A stretch of 64,000 bases of DNA from Rhizobium ecuadorense (GCF_001187535.1 NZ_LFIO01001579.1:1-64000), one strand, 5' to 3'; positions 1 to 9,152 are shown, counted from the first letter of the stretch. Notes: generated from the letters alone by a model not told the origin. Translations and numbers: made by a program.

Positions 1-51
1 CCTGACGAAAACCTGCTCCGGCAGAATGCTTCAATCTAACCAGGAAAGGCT

Positions 52-540
52 CTAGTCCAAAAGGACGACGGCTTCGACCTCGAAGAGCATGGGGTCGATC
101 GCCAGCTTGGGAACGGGAATCAACGTCTGCGCCGGCAGGGCTGCGCCGAACATCTCCTTGACGTTCTCCGTCAACACCTGAAGCTTGGACATATCGTGAT
201 CGACCACGAACACCGTCAGCTTGGCGACCTGATCGGGCCTGGCGCCAAGCGCATCGAGGGCGCTGCGCAGATTGGCGTAGGCCTGCTTCACCTGGACGGC
301 GAAGTCGGGCGACAAGGCGCCGCTGCTGTCCTGGCCGCCCTGCCCGGATATATAGGCCAGCCGGCCTTCCCTCGGCACGATCACCGCCGTGCTGTAGCCG
401 TTCGGCGAGGGATCGTAGAGGTTTTTCGGATTGACGATGGTCAGCTTGAGATTGGTCTCGTTGGCTGCCGTTTTGGCGGGAATTCCAATGGTCATGATGA
501 TGAGCCCTCCGATGAGCAGATGCGTGATTGCGCGTGACAT
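52..540 (-). CDS. RidA/YjgF-family protein with N-terminal export signal
   Basis: 162 aa. Residues about 35-160 match the Rid (YjgF/YER057c/UK114) fold, with the family pattern of a YISGQGG strand, a central Q-x-x-A-x-x-N-L helix (QAYANLRSALDALG) and the end VEAVVLLD. Rid proteins are trimers; RidA deaminates reactive enamine/imine intermediates, but many subfamilies have unknown substrates. Unusually, the first 25 residues are a hydrophobic segment (HLLIGGLIIMTIGIP followed by AKTAA), so this copy is probably exported to the periplasm, where RidA chemistry is not established. The gene diverges from a TetR gene, and a double operator lies between them at 625-666, so the TetR protein probably controls it. 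Family is confident; function is open. Confidence 0.85.
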   Translation of the reverse strand: MSRAITHLLIGGLIIMTIGIPAKTAANETNLKLTIVNPKNLYDPSPNGYSTAVIVPREGRLAYISGQGGQDSSGALSPDFAVQVKQAYANLRSALDALGARPDQVAKLTVFVVDHDMSKLQVLTENVKEMFGAALPAQTLIPVPKLAIDPMLFEVEAVVLLD

Positions 541-624
541 GATTTTCTCTTGAGCGTTGAGGACTGCGGGCCACCTCCCCGCAGCCGGCAGGATTGAACG
601 TCGGTTTGTCGCCTATGTGATTGT

Positions 625-666
625 CTCGTACAATGTACGATTAACTTGCATCGTACATTGTACGAG
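625..666. promoter_or_regulatory. Double palindromic TetR operator between ridA-like and tetR genes
   Basis: Two 16-bp arms, 625-640 and 651-666, are exact reverse complements separated by 10 bp. Each arm contains a near-perfect 15-bp palindrome of half-sites TCGTACA and TGTACGA around one central base (centres 633 and 658, 25 bp apart). The site lies between two divergent genes, the usual place for a TetR operator controlling both itself and its target. Confidence 0.75.
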
Positions 667-736
667 TCAATCCGTCAGCATCGACATTCATCGCTTTGTC
701 GGATTAAATCGACAAACCGATCAGCAGGGAAAACGG

Positions 737-1429
737 ATGGCAGCCAAACGCAGCGGCGCGGCGGATAAGCCGCCTCAACGGAAAGCTCCTCCGTCCGGGC
801 CGGAGCCGCGCAGTGAACAGCCTCTCTCGCCGGAACGGATCGTGGCGACCGCCATCGAGCTGCTGGATGCCGAGGGGCTCGACGGATTGAAGATGCGCCG
901 GCTCGCCGATCGCCTCGGCGCCGGCGCGATGAGCCTTTACTGGCACGTCGGCAACAAGGAGGAAGTCTTCGACCTGGCGCTCGATTCGGTGCTCGCCTAT
1001 CGCGGCCCGGCGCCAGTCGATGCGTCGGAAGACTGGCGCGGCGACGTCGTTCATCTGCTCAAGGACTGGCGCGCCGCCATGCTGCGCCATCCCTGGTCGG
1101 CATCGCTCCTGCCGCGCCGGGCGCTCGGCCCGAACATCCTTGCGCGCCTGGAACTGCTGGGCAGCACCCTGTCGAGAGCCGGTGTGGCCGACGCCGATCT
1201 GAACGTCGCGATATGGTCGCTCTGGAACTATGTGATCGGCGCCACCACCACAAGGGCAAGCTTCGACCTCTCGGACGAGGACAGAGCCGCCGCGCAGCAG
1301 CGCCTGACAGCTCTCAGTCAACACTACCCCACCATCGAACGCTCCCGGCTGCTGCTCGACAATGACTGGGACGGCGCCTTCAGCAAAGGCCTCGACTTCC
1401 TGCTCGATGGCCTGGTTCCCAAGCAATGA
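737..1429 (+). CDS. TetR/AcrR-family transcriptional regulator
   Basis: 230 aa from the ATG at 737. That start is preferred because an AGGGA-type ribosome site lies just upstream and an earlier in-frame start would run through the operator. Residues about 30-75 are the TetR helix-turn-helix (SPERIVATAIELLDAEG, then MRRLADRLGAGAMSLYWHV); the SLYWHVGNKEE turn is typical of the branch with a TetR_C_1 ligand domain, such as tetracycline-type and related repressors. The C-terminal two thirds is helical and would bind an unknown ligand. It is transcribed away from the exported RidA gene with a double palindrome between them, so autoregulation and control of that gene are likely. Ligand unknown. Confidence 0.88.
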   Translation: MAAKRSGAADKPPQRKAPPSGPEPRSEQPLSPERIVATAIELLDAEGLDGLKMRRLADRLGAGAMSLYWHVGNKEEVFDLALDSVLAYRGPAPVDASEDWRGDVVHLLKDWRAAMLRHPWSASLLPRRALGPNILARLELLGSTLSRAGVADADLNVAIWSLWNYVIGATTTRASFDLSDEDRAAAQQRLTALSQHYPTIERSRLLLDNDWDGAFSKGLDFLLDGLVPKQ

Positions 1430-1464
1430 AATTCGTCGCCCATGCGCGCCGCTGGTGGAGACGG

Positions 1465-1513
1465 CGCGGATCCTCGGGTCAAGCCCGAGGAGGACGGAGG
1501 GTGGGGTGAGCGC
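1465..1513. repeat. Palindromic intergenic repeat, family A
   Basis: Hairpin of GATCCTCGGG and CCCGAGGA-type arms around TCAAG, followed by GGACGGAGGGTGGGGTGAG. The same block recurs at about 3735-3833, 13570-13606, 15357-15395, 15508-15606, 35391-35430, 35699-35744 and 54500-54582, always between genes and in both orientations. Confidence 0.7.
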
Positions 1514-1712
1514 CGTGGCAAATCCAGCGCTGTGTGGCGGAAAAAAGGCCATTGCCCCTTCGGCCCTCGGGGGTGAGCTCCGTGGCAAACGCAGCGATCA
1601 CCAGCTTGTGCAAGCCTTCAAAAAGCAGTTAGCTGGCATCGTTGGGTAGCGCATGCCAGACAGACCTTGCGCTATCCGTGCTGAGACGTGTCCGCATTTC
1701 GGGGGAAATCGC

Positions 1713-3638
1713 GTGCGCTGGTCCAAACCGCTCAGACTGCACCTCGGCGTCCTGGTCGTCGCGTCATTGCTGTGCACGTCGGCGCCGATCATCTGGATGG
1801 CGTTCAGCCGCGGAAGCGATGCTGCGGTCAGTGCCGGCGCGCAGCAGATGCGGGCGATGAGTTTGCGGCTGATCGAGGGATACCGCAATACGCTGCAGGG
1901 CGTCACCGAGGCGGTGGCGCTGGCATCCACCCTGCCGCAGCTGGTTTCCCTGCCGCCTCAGGACATCAAGGAAAAACAGCAGTTCTTTCAGGAGGTTCTG
2001 CGAAACGTCCCCAACGCCACCAGCGTTTACGCCGGCTACCCCGACGGCTCCTACCTGCAGGTGATCAATACCGCCCGGCGCGACGCTCGCCAGACGCTTG
2101 CCGCACCCGATGGCACGGCTTTCGCGATCAGAATGATCGCACGGAGGCAGGGCCCCGACATCATCTCGACGCTGCGTTTTCTCAACAGCGATGCTGAGGT
2201 GATCGGGGAGCGCAATGTCGAGGATACATCCTTCGATCCGCGGCAACGCCCATGGTATCGATCGGTCGTTCAGGACGGCGTGCCGGTTTCCGTCGGCCCC
2301 TATGTCACCGGCACCCTCAATGTTCCGACGCTGACGATCGCAGCCCCGATGCGGGACGATGGAAAAGTAGTGCTCGGCATCAACATTCACCTGCAGACCG
2401 TCAGCCGCCTGCTCGACGCCGAGGAGATTTCGCCAAGGGCGCGGGCCTATATCATCGATGCCAACGGCAATCTCGTCGCCCATTCCGACCCTGATATCAT
2501 GAGCAGGATCATCGGCTTGTGGTCGAGAACATCAGGCGCCTTTGGTGCGACCGCAAACCGATTCGACCCGAGCCTCGAAACCGTGACGCGACTGCGGCAG
2601 GATCCGGCCTTTGCCGGCGGCGGCCTGGCGCGGGTCGATTTCGATGGCGAAACCCATCTGGTGCAGATCGCTCCGGTCAGCGTCTCCGGCCTGTTCACGG
2701 GCAGCGTGGCTGCCATCATCGTGCCGCTGGCGGATCTGGTGGCCGAGGCCAATCGGCTGCTCCGGCGCAATCTGTTCATTGCCGCCGCGTTCCTGCTCGC
2801 CGGCGTCGGCGCCTCGGTGATGCTGTCGCGCATGGTCAGCCGCTCGCTCTATCGGCTGGCGGACGAGGCCCGCAGGATCGGCGATCTGGAGGTCGGCGAG
2901 AAACCGATGTCCCACTCCTGGATCAGCGAGATCAACACGCTGGCGAGCGCGCTGTCGGCCAGCCGTCATGCCATCGGTCAGTTTGCCCTTTATGTCCCGC
3001 GCGAAGTGGTCCGGCAGATCGTCAATCCCGAGACGAGAACGATCGTCAGGGCGAAGCGGCAGGAGGTGACCGTGCTGTTCACCGACATCAAAGACTTCAC
3101 GACCATCTCCGAACAACATTCGCCCGAGGAGGTGGTGGACACGCTTTCTGCCTATTTCGAACAGCTGAACACCATCGCCGAGCGCAACGGCGGCACCGTC
3201 GTGCAATATCTCGGCGATTCCATTTTCGTCATGTGGAACGCCCCGGTCGACGATAGCAGACATGCCGAACACGGCTGTCGATGTGCACTCGCCATGAAAG
3301 CGGCGGTCGACGGCTTGAACGAAGCCAATCGCAGCAATGGCCGCCCGGAACTCCTGACGCGATTCGGGTTGCACACCGGCCCGGCCGTCGTCGGCAGCTT
3401 CGGCGCGATTTCGCGTCAGCAGTACACGGCCATGGGCGATACGATCAATGTCGCGTCACGGCTCGAAGGCATGAACAAGGAGCTGAACACATCGATCCTG
3501 GTCAGCGCCGCCACCCGCAACGCCGTCCCCGACCGCTTCACCTTCCGCCCCTTCGGCCTCGCCCCGGTCAAGGGACGCGCCGAGAAGGTCGACATATGGG
3601 AGCTTGTCGGGGAAATCGGCGCCGAGCCGCCAGGATGA
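1713..3638 (+). CDS. Membrane-bound class III adenylate/guanylate cyclase with extracytoplasmic sensor
   Basis: 641 aa from the GTG at 1713, chosen for the GGGGGAA ribosome site 5-6 nt upstream; an ATG at 1653 would add 20 residues. A first membrane helix (LGVLVVASLLC) is followed by about 300 extracytoplasmic residues of Cache type, with the tell-tale DPRQRPWYR motif. A second helix (FIAAAFLLAGVGASVML) leads to a HAMP-like linker and a class III cyclase domain. The metal-binding aspartates sit in LFTDIKDFT and YLGDSIFVMWNAP; the arginine-bearing FGLHTGPAVVG segment is also present. It should make cAMP (possibly cGMP) in response to an external small molecule. Nothing nearby suggests the ligand or effector. 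Confidence 0.88.
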   Translation: MRWSKPLRLHLGVLVVASLLCTSAPIIWMAFSRGSDAAVSAGAQQMRAMSLRLIEGYRNTLQGVTEAVALASTLPQLVSLPPQDIKEKQQFFQEVLRNVPNATSVYAGYPDGSYLQVINTARRDARQTLAAPDGTAFAIRMIARRQGPDIISTLRFLNSDAEVIGERNVEDTSFDPRQRPWYRSVVQDGVPVSVGPYVTGTLNVPTLTIAAPMRDDGKVVLGINIHLQTVSRLLDAEEISPRARAYIIDANGNLVAHSDPDIMSRIIGLWSRTSGAFGATANRFDPSLETVTRLRQDPAFAGGGLARVDFDGETHLVQIAPVSVSGLFTGSVAAIIVPLADLVAEANRLLRRNLFIAAAFLLAGVGASVMLSRMVSRSLYRLADEARRIGDLEVGEKPMSHSWISEINTLASALSASRHAIGQFALYVPREVVRQIVNPETRTIVRAKRQEVTVLFTDIKDFTTISEQHSPEEVVDTLSAYFEQLNTIAERNGGTVVQYLGDSIFVMWNAPVDDSRHAEHGCRCALAMKAAVDGLNEANRSNGRPELLTRFGLHTGPAVVGSFGAISRQQYTAMGDTINVASRLEGMNKELNTSILVSAATRNAVPDRFTFRPFGLAPVKGRAEKVDIWELVGEIGAEPPG

Positions 3639-3734
3639 GAAGTGCCGAGGAGATGATGCTGTGCCGTGTAATGGCAGCGCAGCAAGATAGACCAAGGCTG
3701 ACGGCTGAGTTTGGCGAAACCGTACCCTCAATCT

Positions 3735-3833
3735 CCGTCATCCCAGGCCTTGAGCCTGGGATCCATGGCCCCGCTGGTGGCAGCCGGCGTGGATCCTCGG
3801 GTCAAGCCCGAGGAGGACGGAGGGTGGGGTGAG
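3735..3833. repeat. Palindromic intergenic repeat, family A (two hairpins)
   Basis: Contains a CCAGGCCTTGAGCCTGGGATCC hairpin type followed, after a short spacer, by the CTCGGGTCAAGCCCGAG hairpin. The two-hairpin arrangement recurs at 15508-15606. It fills most of the space between the cyclase gene and the lipoprotein gene. Confidence 0.7.
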
Positions 3834-3873
3834 GTTCTGGGCAGGTACCGCGCGGTATTTTCCCAAAGAGAAT

Positions 3874-4170
3874 TTAATTCTGGCGGTTGGCGCGCCTTCT
3901 CGCAGCTACCGCGGCATTGCCTGTCAGCATCTTGCCCGTCGATGCATCAAAAATGGGGGCGTCTTCCGCTTGCTTCGTCGGCGCGGAGCAGCACATCTTG
4001 TCAAGCGTGCAGCGTATCAAACCGGTCTGGTCGCGGATACCTTCAGCCAAGCAGCGATCCATATGTCGTTTGACCATAGCCTCCCGCTGTTGAGGGCTGA
4101 GTTTCCCGGGGTGTCCGCAGGCTGTGAGAGCAAATGCGATCGGGATCAAAAGTGCTAATTTATATTTCAT
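3874..4170 (-). CDS. Small hypothetical lipoprotein
   Basis: 98 aa. A signal peptide (MKYKLALLIPIAFALTAC) ends in a lipobox LTAC, so the mature protein should be lipid-anchored at Cys18. The mature part is basic, carries paired cysteines (RCTLDKMCCS) and ends ARRRANRQN. I recognise no domain. It stands alone between a repeat-filled spacer and the DinB gene on the other strand. The lipoprotein call is solid; the function is unknown. Confidence 0.7.
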   Translation of the reverse strand: MKYKLALLIPIAFALTACGHPGKLSPQQREAMVKRHMDRCLAEGIRDQTGLIRCTLDKMCCSAPTKQAEDAPIFDASTGKMLTGNAAVAARRRANRQN

Positions 4171-4358
4171 GACCGCCCAATATCGAAACTATCAGCGCCC
4201 TTATAACCAGGGGCGACCCGCTTACAATCAGACGATGTAAATCAAGCTTGACGAACAGTGAAGGTGGCCTAGATCCATTCCATCGGCCTCAGCCCCTACG
4301 GGTTTTCTCTGCATCCGCCGATCTCCCCCAACACCGCTAACCATCGGAGTCCGAGACA

Positions 4359-4856
4359 ATGATCTCAGCCGGATACTGCCGACTCATGGCCCGTTACAAC
4401 AGCTGGCAGAACACCTCTCTCGTCACCGCCGCCGACGGGCTGACGCATGCCGATCGCTGGAAGGATCGGGGCGCGTTCTTCCAATCGATCGCCGCGACGC
4501 TGAACCATCTTTATTGGGCCGACGCCCTGATCCTCGCGCGGTTGAAGGGCAATGAGCGGCCCGAGGAAACCATCACGCACTCGCTGACAAGCCCATCCGA
4601 TTGGGATGCATTCAAGAGCCTGCGTCTGCAACGCAATGCCGAAATCGAAGCCTGGGCGAGAGAACTGCGCGACGCCGAGCTCGACGGCATGCTTGTCTGG
4701 TATCCCGGCGACGGTGCAACGCGGGTCCAGAAGCCGAAGGCGAACTGTGCGATCGAACTCTTCAACCACCAGACCCATCACCGCGGCCAGGTCCACGCGA
4801 TGCTGACGGCAGCCGGTGCAAAACCGGAGCCGACCGACCTTTCGCGCCTGCCATAA
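4359..4856 (+). CDS. DinB-family four-helix-bundle protein
   Basis: 165 aa, full length for the family. The DinB/YfiT metal triad is visible: one histidine in LNHLYWAD at about residue 49 and two in HQTHHRGQVHAML near residue 138. DinB-family proteins bind a divalent metal and include thiol-dependent S-transferases (bacillithiol, mycothiol); most alphaproteobacterial members have no known substrate, and despite the name they are unrelated to DNA polymerase IV. It stands alone with no operon partner. The next gene starts about 395 nt downstream, and I see no gene in that gap. Confidence 0.85.
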   Translation: MISAGYCRLMARYNSWQNTSLVTAADGLTHADRWKDRGAFFQSIAATLNHLYWADALILARLKGNERPEETITHSLTSPSDWDAFKSLRLQRNAEIEAWARELRDAELDGMLVWYPGDGATRVQKPKANCAIELFNHQTHHRGQVHAMLTAAGAKPEPTDLSRLP

Positions 4857-5251
4857 CGTGTCCGGCACCGGCTCGGCGAACCCGGCAAGAAACGGCGGTG
4901 CGTAAACCTGCACGTTATAGATTGTGTCGTTTTCGCATCACTTTCTGTCAGGTTGCAATTTCCCGGTTGGCAAGCGCCGTCACCTTCGCTACAAGAGGCT
5001 CACCGCGTCAGATCGAACAAAAGGGAGGCGTTGCATGACATCATCAGCAATCACCAAAATCCTCCCGTGCGGAATGTCCCGACACTAGGTCATTTCCATT
5101 CGCGGCCCGCCTCAAGCGCGCCCGACATGCGGTTTTCACTCCGTTCATAGCCCGATTGATCTGACGGGATTATTTCGTCTCCCGCTTGGGCTGTGCCAAT
5201 TAACGCTCGATTTTGAGGACCGGTTGCCGATATGCGGCCGGGTTGGTTCAA

Positions 5252-7042
5252 ATGACTCGCAAGAAGCTCGATTTCCGCGCCGATGCCTATCGCAACGTGC
5301 TCGGCTTTATCTTTCATCACTGGACCCACCGGCCTGGTTTGGTGGGGCTGATCATCGTGCTGGTGATTTCAAGCACGCTCGCCGAAGTCATGGTGCCGGT
5401 CTTTTCAGGCCAGATCGTCGATGCCATCGCCGGCGGCAATGCGGCCGACGGCGCACTCCGCGCCTTCGTCATCGTCGTGGCATTGGGCTTCACCAGCGTG
5501 GCGCTGCGCTATTTCATCTTCAACGGCATCATCCGGCTGACGCTGCGCACCATGGCGGATGTCACCAATGGCGGTTTCCACAAGGTGCAGCGTTTCTCCA
5601 CCGACTGGCACGCCAACAGCTTTGCCGGCTCGACCGTGCGCAAGATCACCCGCGGCATGTGGGCGCTGGATTCGCTCAACGACCTGCTGCTCGTCGCTCT
5701 CTTGCCGTCGATCGTCATGCTGGTCGGCGCCAGCATCGTGCTCGGCAGCTATTGGCCGGTGATGGGACTGATCGTCAGCCTGGGATCGCTGGTCTATATC
5801 GGCGTCACCGTGGCGCTTTCCATGGGCTTCGTGTCGCCGGCGGCAAGGCTGGCCAATGCCTGGGATACCAAGCTCGGCGGCGCGCTCGCCGATGCGATCA
5901 GCTGCAACTCGGTGGTCAAGGCATTCGGCGCCGAAAGCCGCGAGGAGACCCGGCTCGGCCGGGTGCTCGGCACCTGGGACAGCCGCACGCGGCGGACATG
6001 GAAACGCGGCACGTTGAGCGGCACGATCCAGGGCTTCATGATGGTCTCGATGCAGGCCGGCATTCTGGGAACCGGCCTCATTATGTGGCAGCAGGGGCTG
6101 GCGACGCCTGGAGACGTCACCTTCGTGCTGGCGATGTTCTTCGTCCTGCAGGGCTATCTGCGCAATGTCGGCCAGGACATCCGCAACCTGCAGCGTGCCG
6201 TCAACGACATGGAAGAGCTGGTGCTGCTCGACAAGATGCCGCTGGGGATCGAGGACAGGCCGGACGCCACAGCGATCAATATCGGCAGCGGCGAGATCGT
6301 CTTCGACCGCATCACCTTCCAATACGGCGCGCATCCGACCCCGCTCTATGAGGACTTTTCGGTCACCATCAAGCCGGGCGAGCGTGTCGGCCTTGTGGGG
6401 CATTCGGGTTCGGGCAAGACGACCTTCGTCAAGCTCATCCAGCGCCTCTACGACGTCAATGCGGGCGCGATCCGCATCGACGGGCAGGATATCGCCAGGG
6501 TCCGGCAATCGAGCCTGCGCAGCCAGATCGCCATCGTCCAGCAGGAGCCGATCCTGTTTCACCGCACGCTGGCGGAGAATATCGCCTATGCCAGGCCGAA
6601 CGCCTCGCGGCGCGAGATCGAGCAGGCGGCGAAACAGGCGAGCGCCCACGACTTCATCCTGAGCCTGCCGAAGGGCTATGAAACCATGGTGGGAGAACGC
6701 GGCGTCAAACTATCGGGCGGCGAGCGGCAGCGCGTCGCCATCGCCCGCGCGTTCCTGGCCGATGCGCCGGTGCTGATCCTCGACGAGGCGACCTCCAGCC
6801 TCGACAGCGAGAGCGAAATGCAGATCCAGCAGGCGATGGAACGCCTGATGGACGGCCGCACCACACTCGTCATCGCCCACCGGCTGTCGACGGTCAGGGC
6901 GCTCGACCGGCTGCTGGTCTTCGACAAGGGCCGGATCGTCGAAGAGGGCGACCACCAGGCGCTCATCCGCCGCCACGACGGCATCTATCGCCGACTGTTC
7001 GAGCAGCAGGCGCTGGAGCTGACCAAGGGTCTGGTGGCCTGA
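5252..7042 (+). CDS. ABC exporter half-transporter (fused membrane and ATPase domains)
   Basis: 596 aa from the ATG at 5252; an upstream TTG at 5213 is a weaker start. The N-terminal half is a six-helix exporter domain; the C-terminal half is the ATPase, with Walker A GHSGSGKTT, Q-loop IVQQEPILF, signature LSGGERQR, Walker B VLILDEATSS and H-loop IAHRLST. It probably works as a homodimer moving lipid, peptide or drug-like molecules outward, powered by ATP. No accessory protein or second half-transporter is adjacent. A good intrinsic terminator follows at 7047-7080, so this is a single-gene transcript. Substrate cannot be read from the sequence. Confidence 0.92.
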   Translation: MTRKKLDFRADAYRNVLGFIFHHWTHRPGLVGLIIVLVISSTLAEVMVPVFSGQIVDAIAGGNAADGALRAFVIVVALGFTSVALRYFIFNGIIRLTLRTMADVTNGGFHKVQRFSTDWHANSFAGSTVRKITRGMWALDSLNDLLLVALLPSIVMLVGASIVLGSYWPVMGLIVSLGSLVYIGVTVALSMGFVSPAARLANAWDTKLGGALADAISCNSVVKAFGAESREETRLGRVLGTWDSRTRRTWKRGTLSGTIQGFMMVSMQAGILGTGLIMWQQGLATPGDVTFVLAMFFVLQGYLRNVGQDIRNLQRAVNDMEELVLLDKMPLGIEDRPDATAINIGSGEIVFDRITFQYGAHPTPLYEDFSVTIKPGERVGLVGHSGSGKTTFVKLIQRLYDVNAGAIRIDGQDIARVRQSSLRSQIAIVQQEPILFHRTLAENIAYARPNASRREIEQAAKQASAHDFILSLPKGYETMVGERGVKLSGGERQRVAIARAFLADAPVLILDEATSSLDSESEMQIQQAMERLMDGRTTLVIAHRLSTVRALDRLLVFDKGRIVEEGDHQALIRRHDGIYRRLFEQQALELTKGLVA

Positions 7043-7046
7043 ACCG

Positions 7047-7080
7047 AAACGCCAGGGTTTTGCTCTGGCGTTTCCTTTTT
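7047..7080 (+). terminator. Rho-independent terminator after the ABC exporter
   Basis: Perfect 9-bp stem AAACGCCAG / CTGGCGTTT (7047-7055 with 7065-7073), 9-nt loop, then a CCTTTTT tract ending at 7080. It starts 4 nt after the exporter stop codon. Confidence 0.92.
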
Positions 7081-7233
7081 GTGGGTGAGACAAACTTGTC
7101 GTTGGCTTCGCGCCGTGTGACCCCCTCATCCGCCCCTCCGCTGCTTCCATCGCTATAGACCGCGACGAAAACTTCTGGTTGAAATAACTGGCATCTTGAG
7201 TTTGGGACCCATCAATCGCCAGGGAGCTTCGAC

Positions 7234-7995
7234 ATGCCTGAACTACGCTCGCCACGTCTTGCGGTTCTTATCGATGCCGACAATGCCTCGGCGAAAATCG
7301 CCGACGGTCTGTTCGAGGAAATAGCCAAGATTGGTGAAGCGATCGTGCGGCGCATCTACGGCGACTTCGCCAGTACTCGCTCGAAAGCATGGATCGATAT
7401 CCTCGCAAGACACGCGATAATCCCTCAGCAGCAGTTTGCCTACACCCCAGGCAAGAACGCGTCCGACATCACGCTCGTCATCGAAGCGATGGACCTGCTG
7501 CATAGCGGCCGCTTCGACGGTTTCTGCCTGGTGTCGTCCGATAGCGATTTCACGCGCCTCGCCTCACGCATCCGGGAACAAGGGATCGACGTCTTCGGCT
7601 TCGGCGAACAGAAGACACCGGAGAGCTTCCGCCAGGCATGCCGGCGGTTTATCTATACTGAAAATCTGGCTCCTTCGATCGCCTCGAACGGAGCTGACGC
7701 CGTACAGGCTGCATCGTCACCGAAGCCGCCGAGCGCCGCAACGCCGATCATCAAAAGGGTGATCGCGCAGATGGAGACCGAGGATGGATGGGTGCCGCTT
7801 GACGCCGTTGGAAAGCATCTTGCCAATCTGGCATCTGACTTCGATCGACGGACTTTCGGAATCAAGAAATTGATCGATCTGGTGAAGAAGACGAACGCCT
7901 TCGAGGTGGATCACGCCGAAGGCCGTCCGCTTCGCATCCGCCTGAAGCCTCCACCACCCCCCAAAAAAAGCGTGAAACCGAGCATCAGCAGATGA
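7234..7995 (+). CDS. NYN-domain putative RNase with C-terminal OST-HTH/LOTUS domain
   Basis: 253 aa; AGGGAG lies 8-10 nt before the ATG. Residues 9-145 form a NYN (PIN-like, LabA/DUF88) domain with the acidic metal-binding residues in LIDADNAS (Asp14, Asp16) and SSDSDF (Asp103, Asp105). Residues about 165-245 (IKRVIAQMETEDGWVPLD onward) fit an OST-HTH/LOTUS winged helix, a fold that binds RNA, including G-quadruplex RNA in studied cases. The pairing suggests a nuclease guided by the LOTUS domain to structured RNA; that is inference. The gene is solitary. The last residues are proline/lysine rich (PPPPPKKSVKPS). Confidence 0.88.
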   Translation: MPELRSPRLAVLIDADNASAKIADGLFEEIAKIGEAIVRRIYGDFASTRSKAWIDILARHAIIPQQQFAYTPGKNASDITLVIEAMDLLHSGRFDGFCLVSSDSDFTRLASRIREQGIDVFGFGEQKTPESFRQACRRFIYTENLAPSIASNGADAVQAASSPKPPSAATPIIKRVIAQMETEDGWVPLDAVGKHLANLASDFDRRTFGIKKLIDLVKKTNAFEVDHAEGRPLRIRLKPPPPPKKSVKPSISR

Positions 7996-8139
7996 CCGCG
8001 AAACTGGTCTGAGACGGGCGTCCATCAAAACGAAAAGTGCCATCAACCCTTCGCAGTGTTGATGCTTCCGGATAGAGGGATCATCATTGGCACGCCTTTC
8101 ATGATCGCTCTTCAGCCGCTTCCATCGCCGTGAACCCAA

Positions 8140-8670
8140 TCAACCAGGCACATATGTCAATCGCACCGCATCCCCGCCGATCCGATCGCTGGCGACAAGG
8201 CGGAGCGGCGGCCTCGGGCCGGTAAAGAAGGGCTTGCCGCGGCCGAGCACGACGGGGTGGAAGTAGAGCCGATACTCGTCGATCAGGCCAAGCTCGGTCA
8301 GACCACCCGCAAGCTCCGGCCCGGCGACTTGAATTTCCCCGGCAAGCCCGGCCTTCAGCCCGCGGATCACCGCCTCGACATCCTCCGAAACAAGCGTGGC
8401 ATTGGGGCCGACCGACGTCAACGAGCGCGACACGACCCATTTCGGCTGGCGCCGCCATGCCACAGCGAAGTCACGCTGCTCCGGGGTCCATTCAGGGTGG
8501 TCTTCGTCCCAGTAGCGCATGATCTCGTACATGCGGCGGCCATAGAGGCTCCCCGTCAGGCCGCGCACCTGCTCGATCCAGTGACGAAAGAGCACGGGAT
8601 CGGGCGCAAATTCCTGGTAGTCGACATAGCCATCCAGGGACAGGTTCATTCCGAAGACGAGCTTCGCCAT
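8140..8670 (-). CDS. Dihydrofolate-reductase-like (RibD C-terminal) oxidoreductase
   Basis: 176 aa from the ATG at 8670, chosen because GGAGGA lies 7 nt upstream; a GTG at 8685 gives five extra residues. The pattern MAKLVFGMNLSLDGYV at the N-terminus, VVSRSLTS in the middle and IQVAGPELAGGL at the nucleotide-binding turn is that of the RibD_C/DHFR-like family. These bind NAD(P)H and reduce pterin- or pyrimidine-like substrates, but stand-alone members such as the YyaP/YwjB type lack known substrates. No riboflavin or folate gene is nearby, so a role in either pathway is not supported. Confidence 0.85.
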   Translation of the reverse strand: MAKLVFGMNLSLDGYVDYQEFAPDPVLFRHWIEQVRGLTGSLYGRRMYEIMRYWDEDHPEWTPEQRDFAVAWRRQPKWVVSRSLTSVGPNATLVSEDVEAVIRGLKAGLAGEIQVAGPELAGGLTELGLIDEYRLYFHPVVLGRGKPFFTGPRPPLRLVASDRIGGDAVRLTYVPG

Positions 8671-8804
8671 GCCATCATCCTCCACCCGGTACTTCAGGAT
8701 AGCTCAAGCCGCCATCGATAGCCAAGGCTCCCCGCAAAGTTTGAGTTGACCGCTTTCGATGGTGAGGCGACAGTTGCACCTGCAGCAAGGCAGGAGGCAA
8801 AGCG

Positions 8805-9110
8805 ATGGACGAGGCAGACCGCTGGCGCAGCATGGCCAGCGCACCGAAAGACGGCAGTCGGATCCTGGTGACGATCCGCCCGTCCGAACAGGGGCCGGCA
8901 GAAGTTGACCTCGCCTATTGGTCGCATGGCGATCAGTTTGGCGCAGAGAGCTGGCGCGCCTCCGATTCCTCGCCCGGGCAGATCATCGAATATGCCGAGC
9001 CGGAATTGAAGTGCTGGATGCCGCTGCCCTCGGCCAATCTCACCCGCCTCTCGATGCCCTCCCCCTGGGAAGGCGACGACGCCGAGCAGCTCGACGGATC
9101 GGGGATTTAG
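8805..9110 (+). CDS. Hypothetical protein of 101 aa
   Basis: A strong GCAGGAGGCAAAGCG ribosome site precedes the ATG, which supports expression. The N-terminal WRSMASAPKDGSRILVTI pattern is seen in many small rhizobial and phage-type proteins, but I cannot name a family with certainty. It is acidic, has no membrane segment, and contains WSHG and CWMPLPS motifs of unknown meaning. It stands alone between the RibD-like gene and a stretch of lower-GC sequence. Confidence 0.6.
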   Translation: MDEADRWRSMASAPKDGSRILVTIRPSEQGPAEVDLAYWSHGDQFGAESWRASDSSPGQIIEYAEPELKCWMPLPSANLTRLSMPSPWEGDDAEQLDGSGI

Positions 9111-9152
9111 GAAAACGGGCCGAGGAACAAGCGTCGATAAGGCCAAGGTCGG

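Noticed and set aside
4857-5251. Possible small gene or RNA in the 395-nt gap before the ABC exporter.
   Set aside because: Short frames lack ribosome sites, and no stable hairpin with T-run is present.
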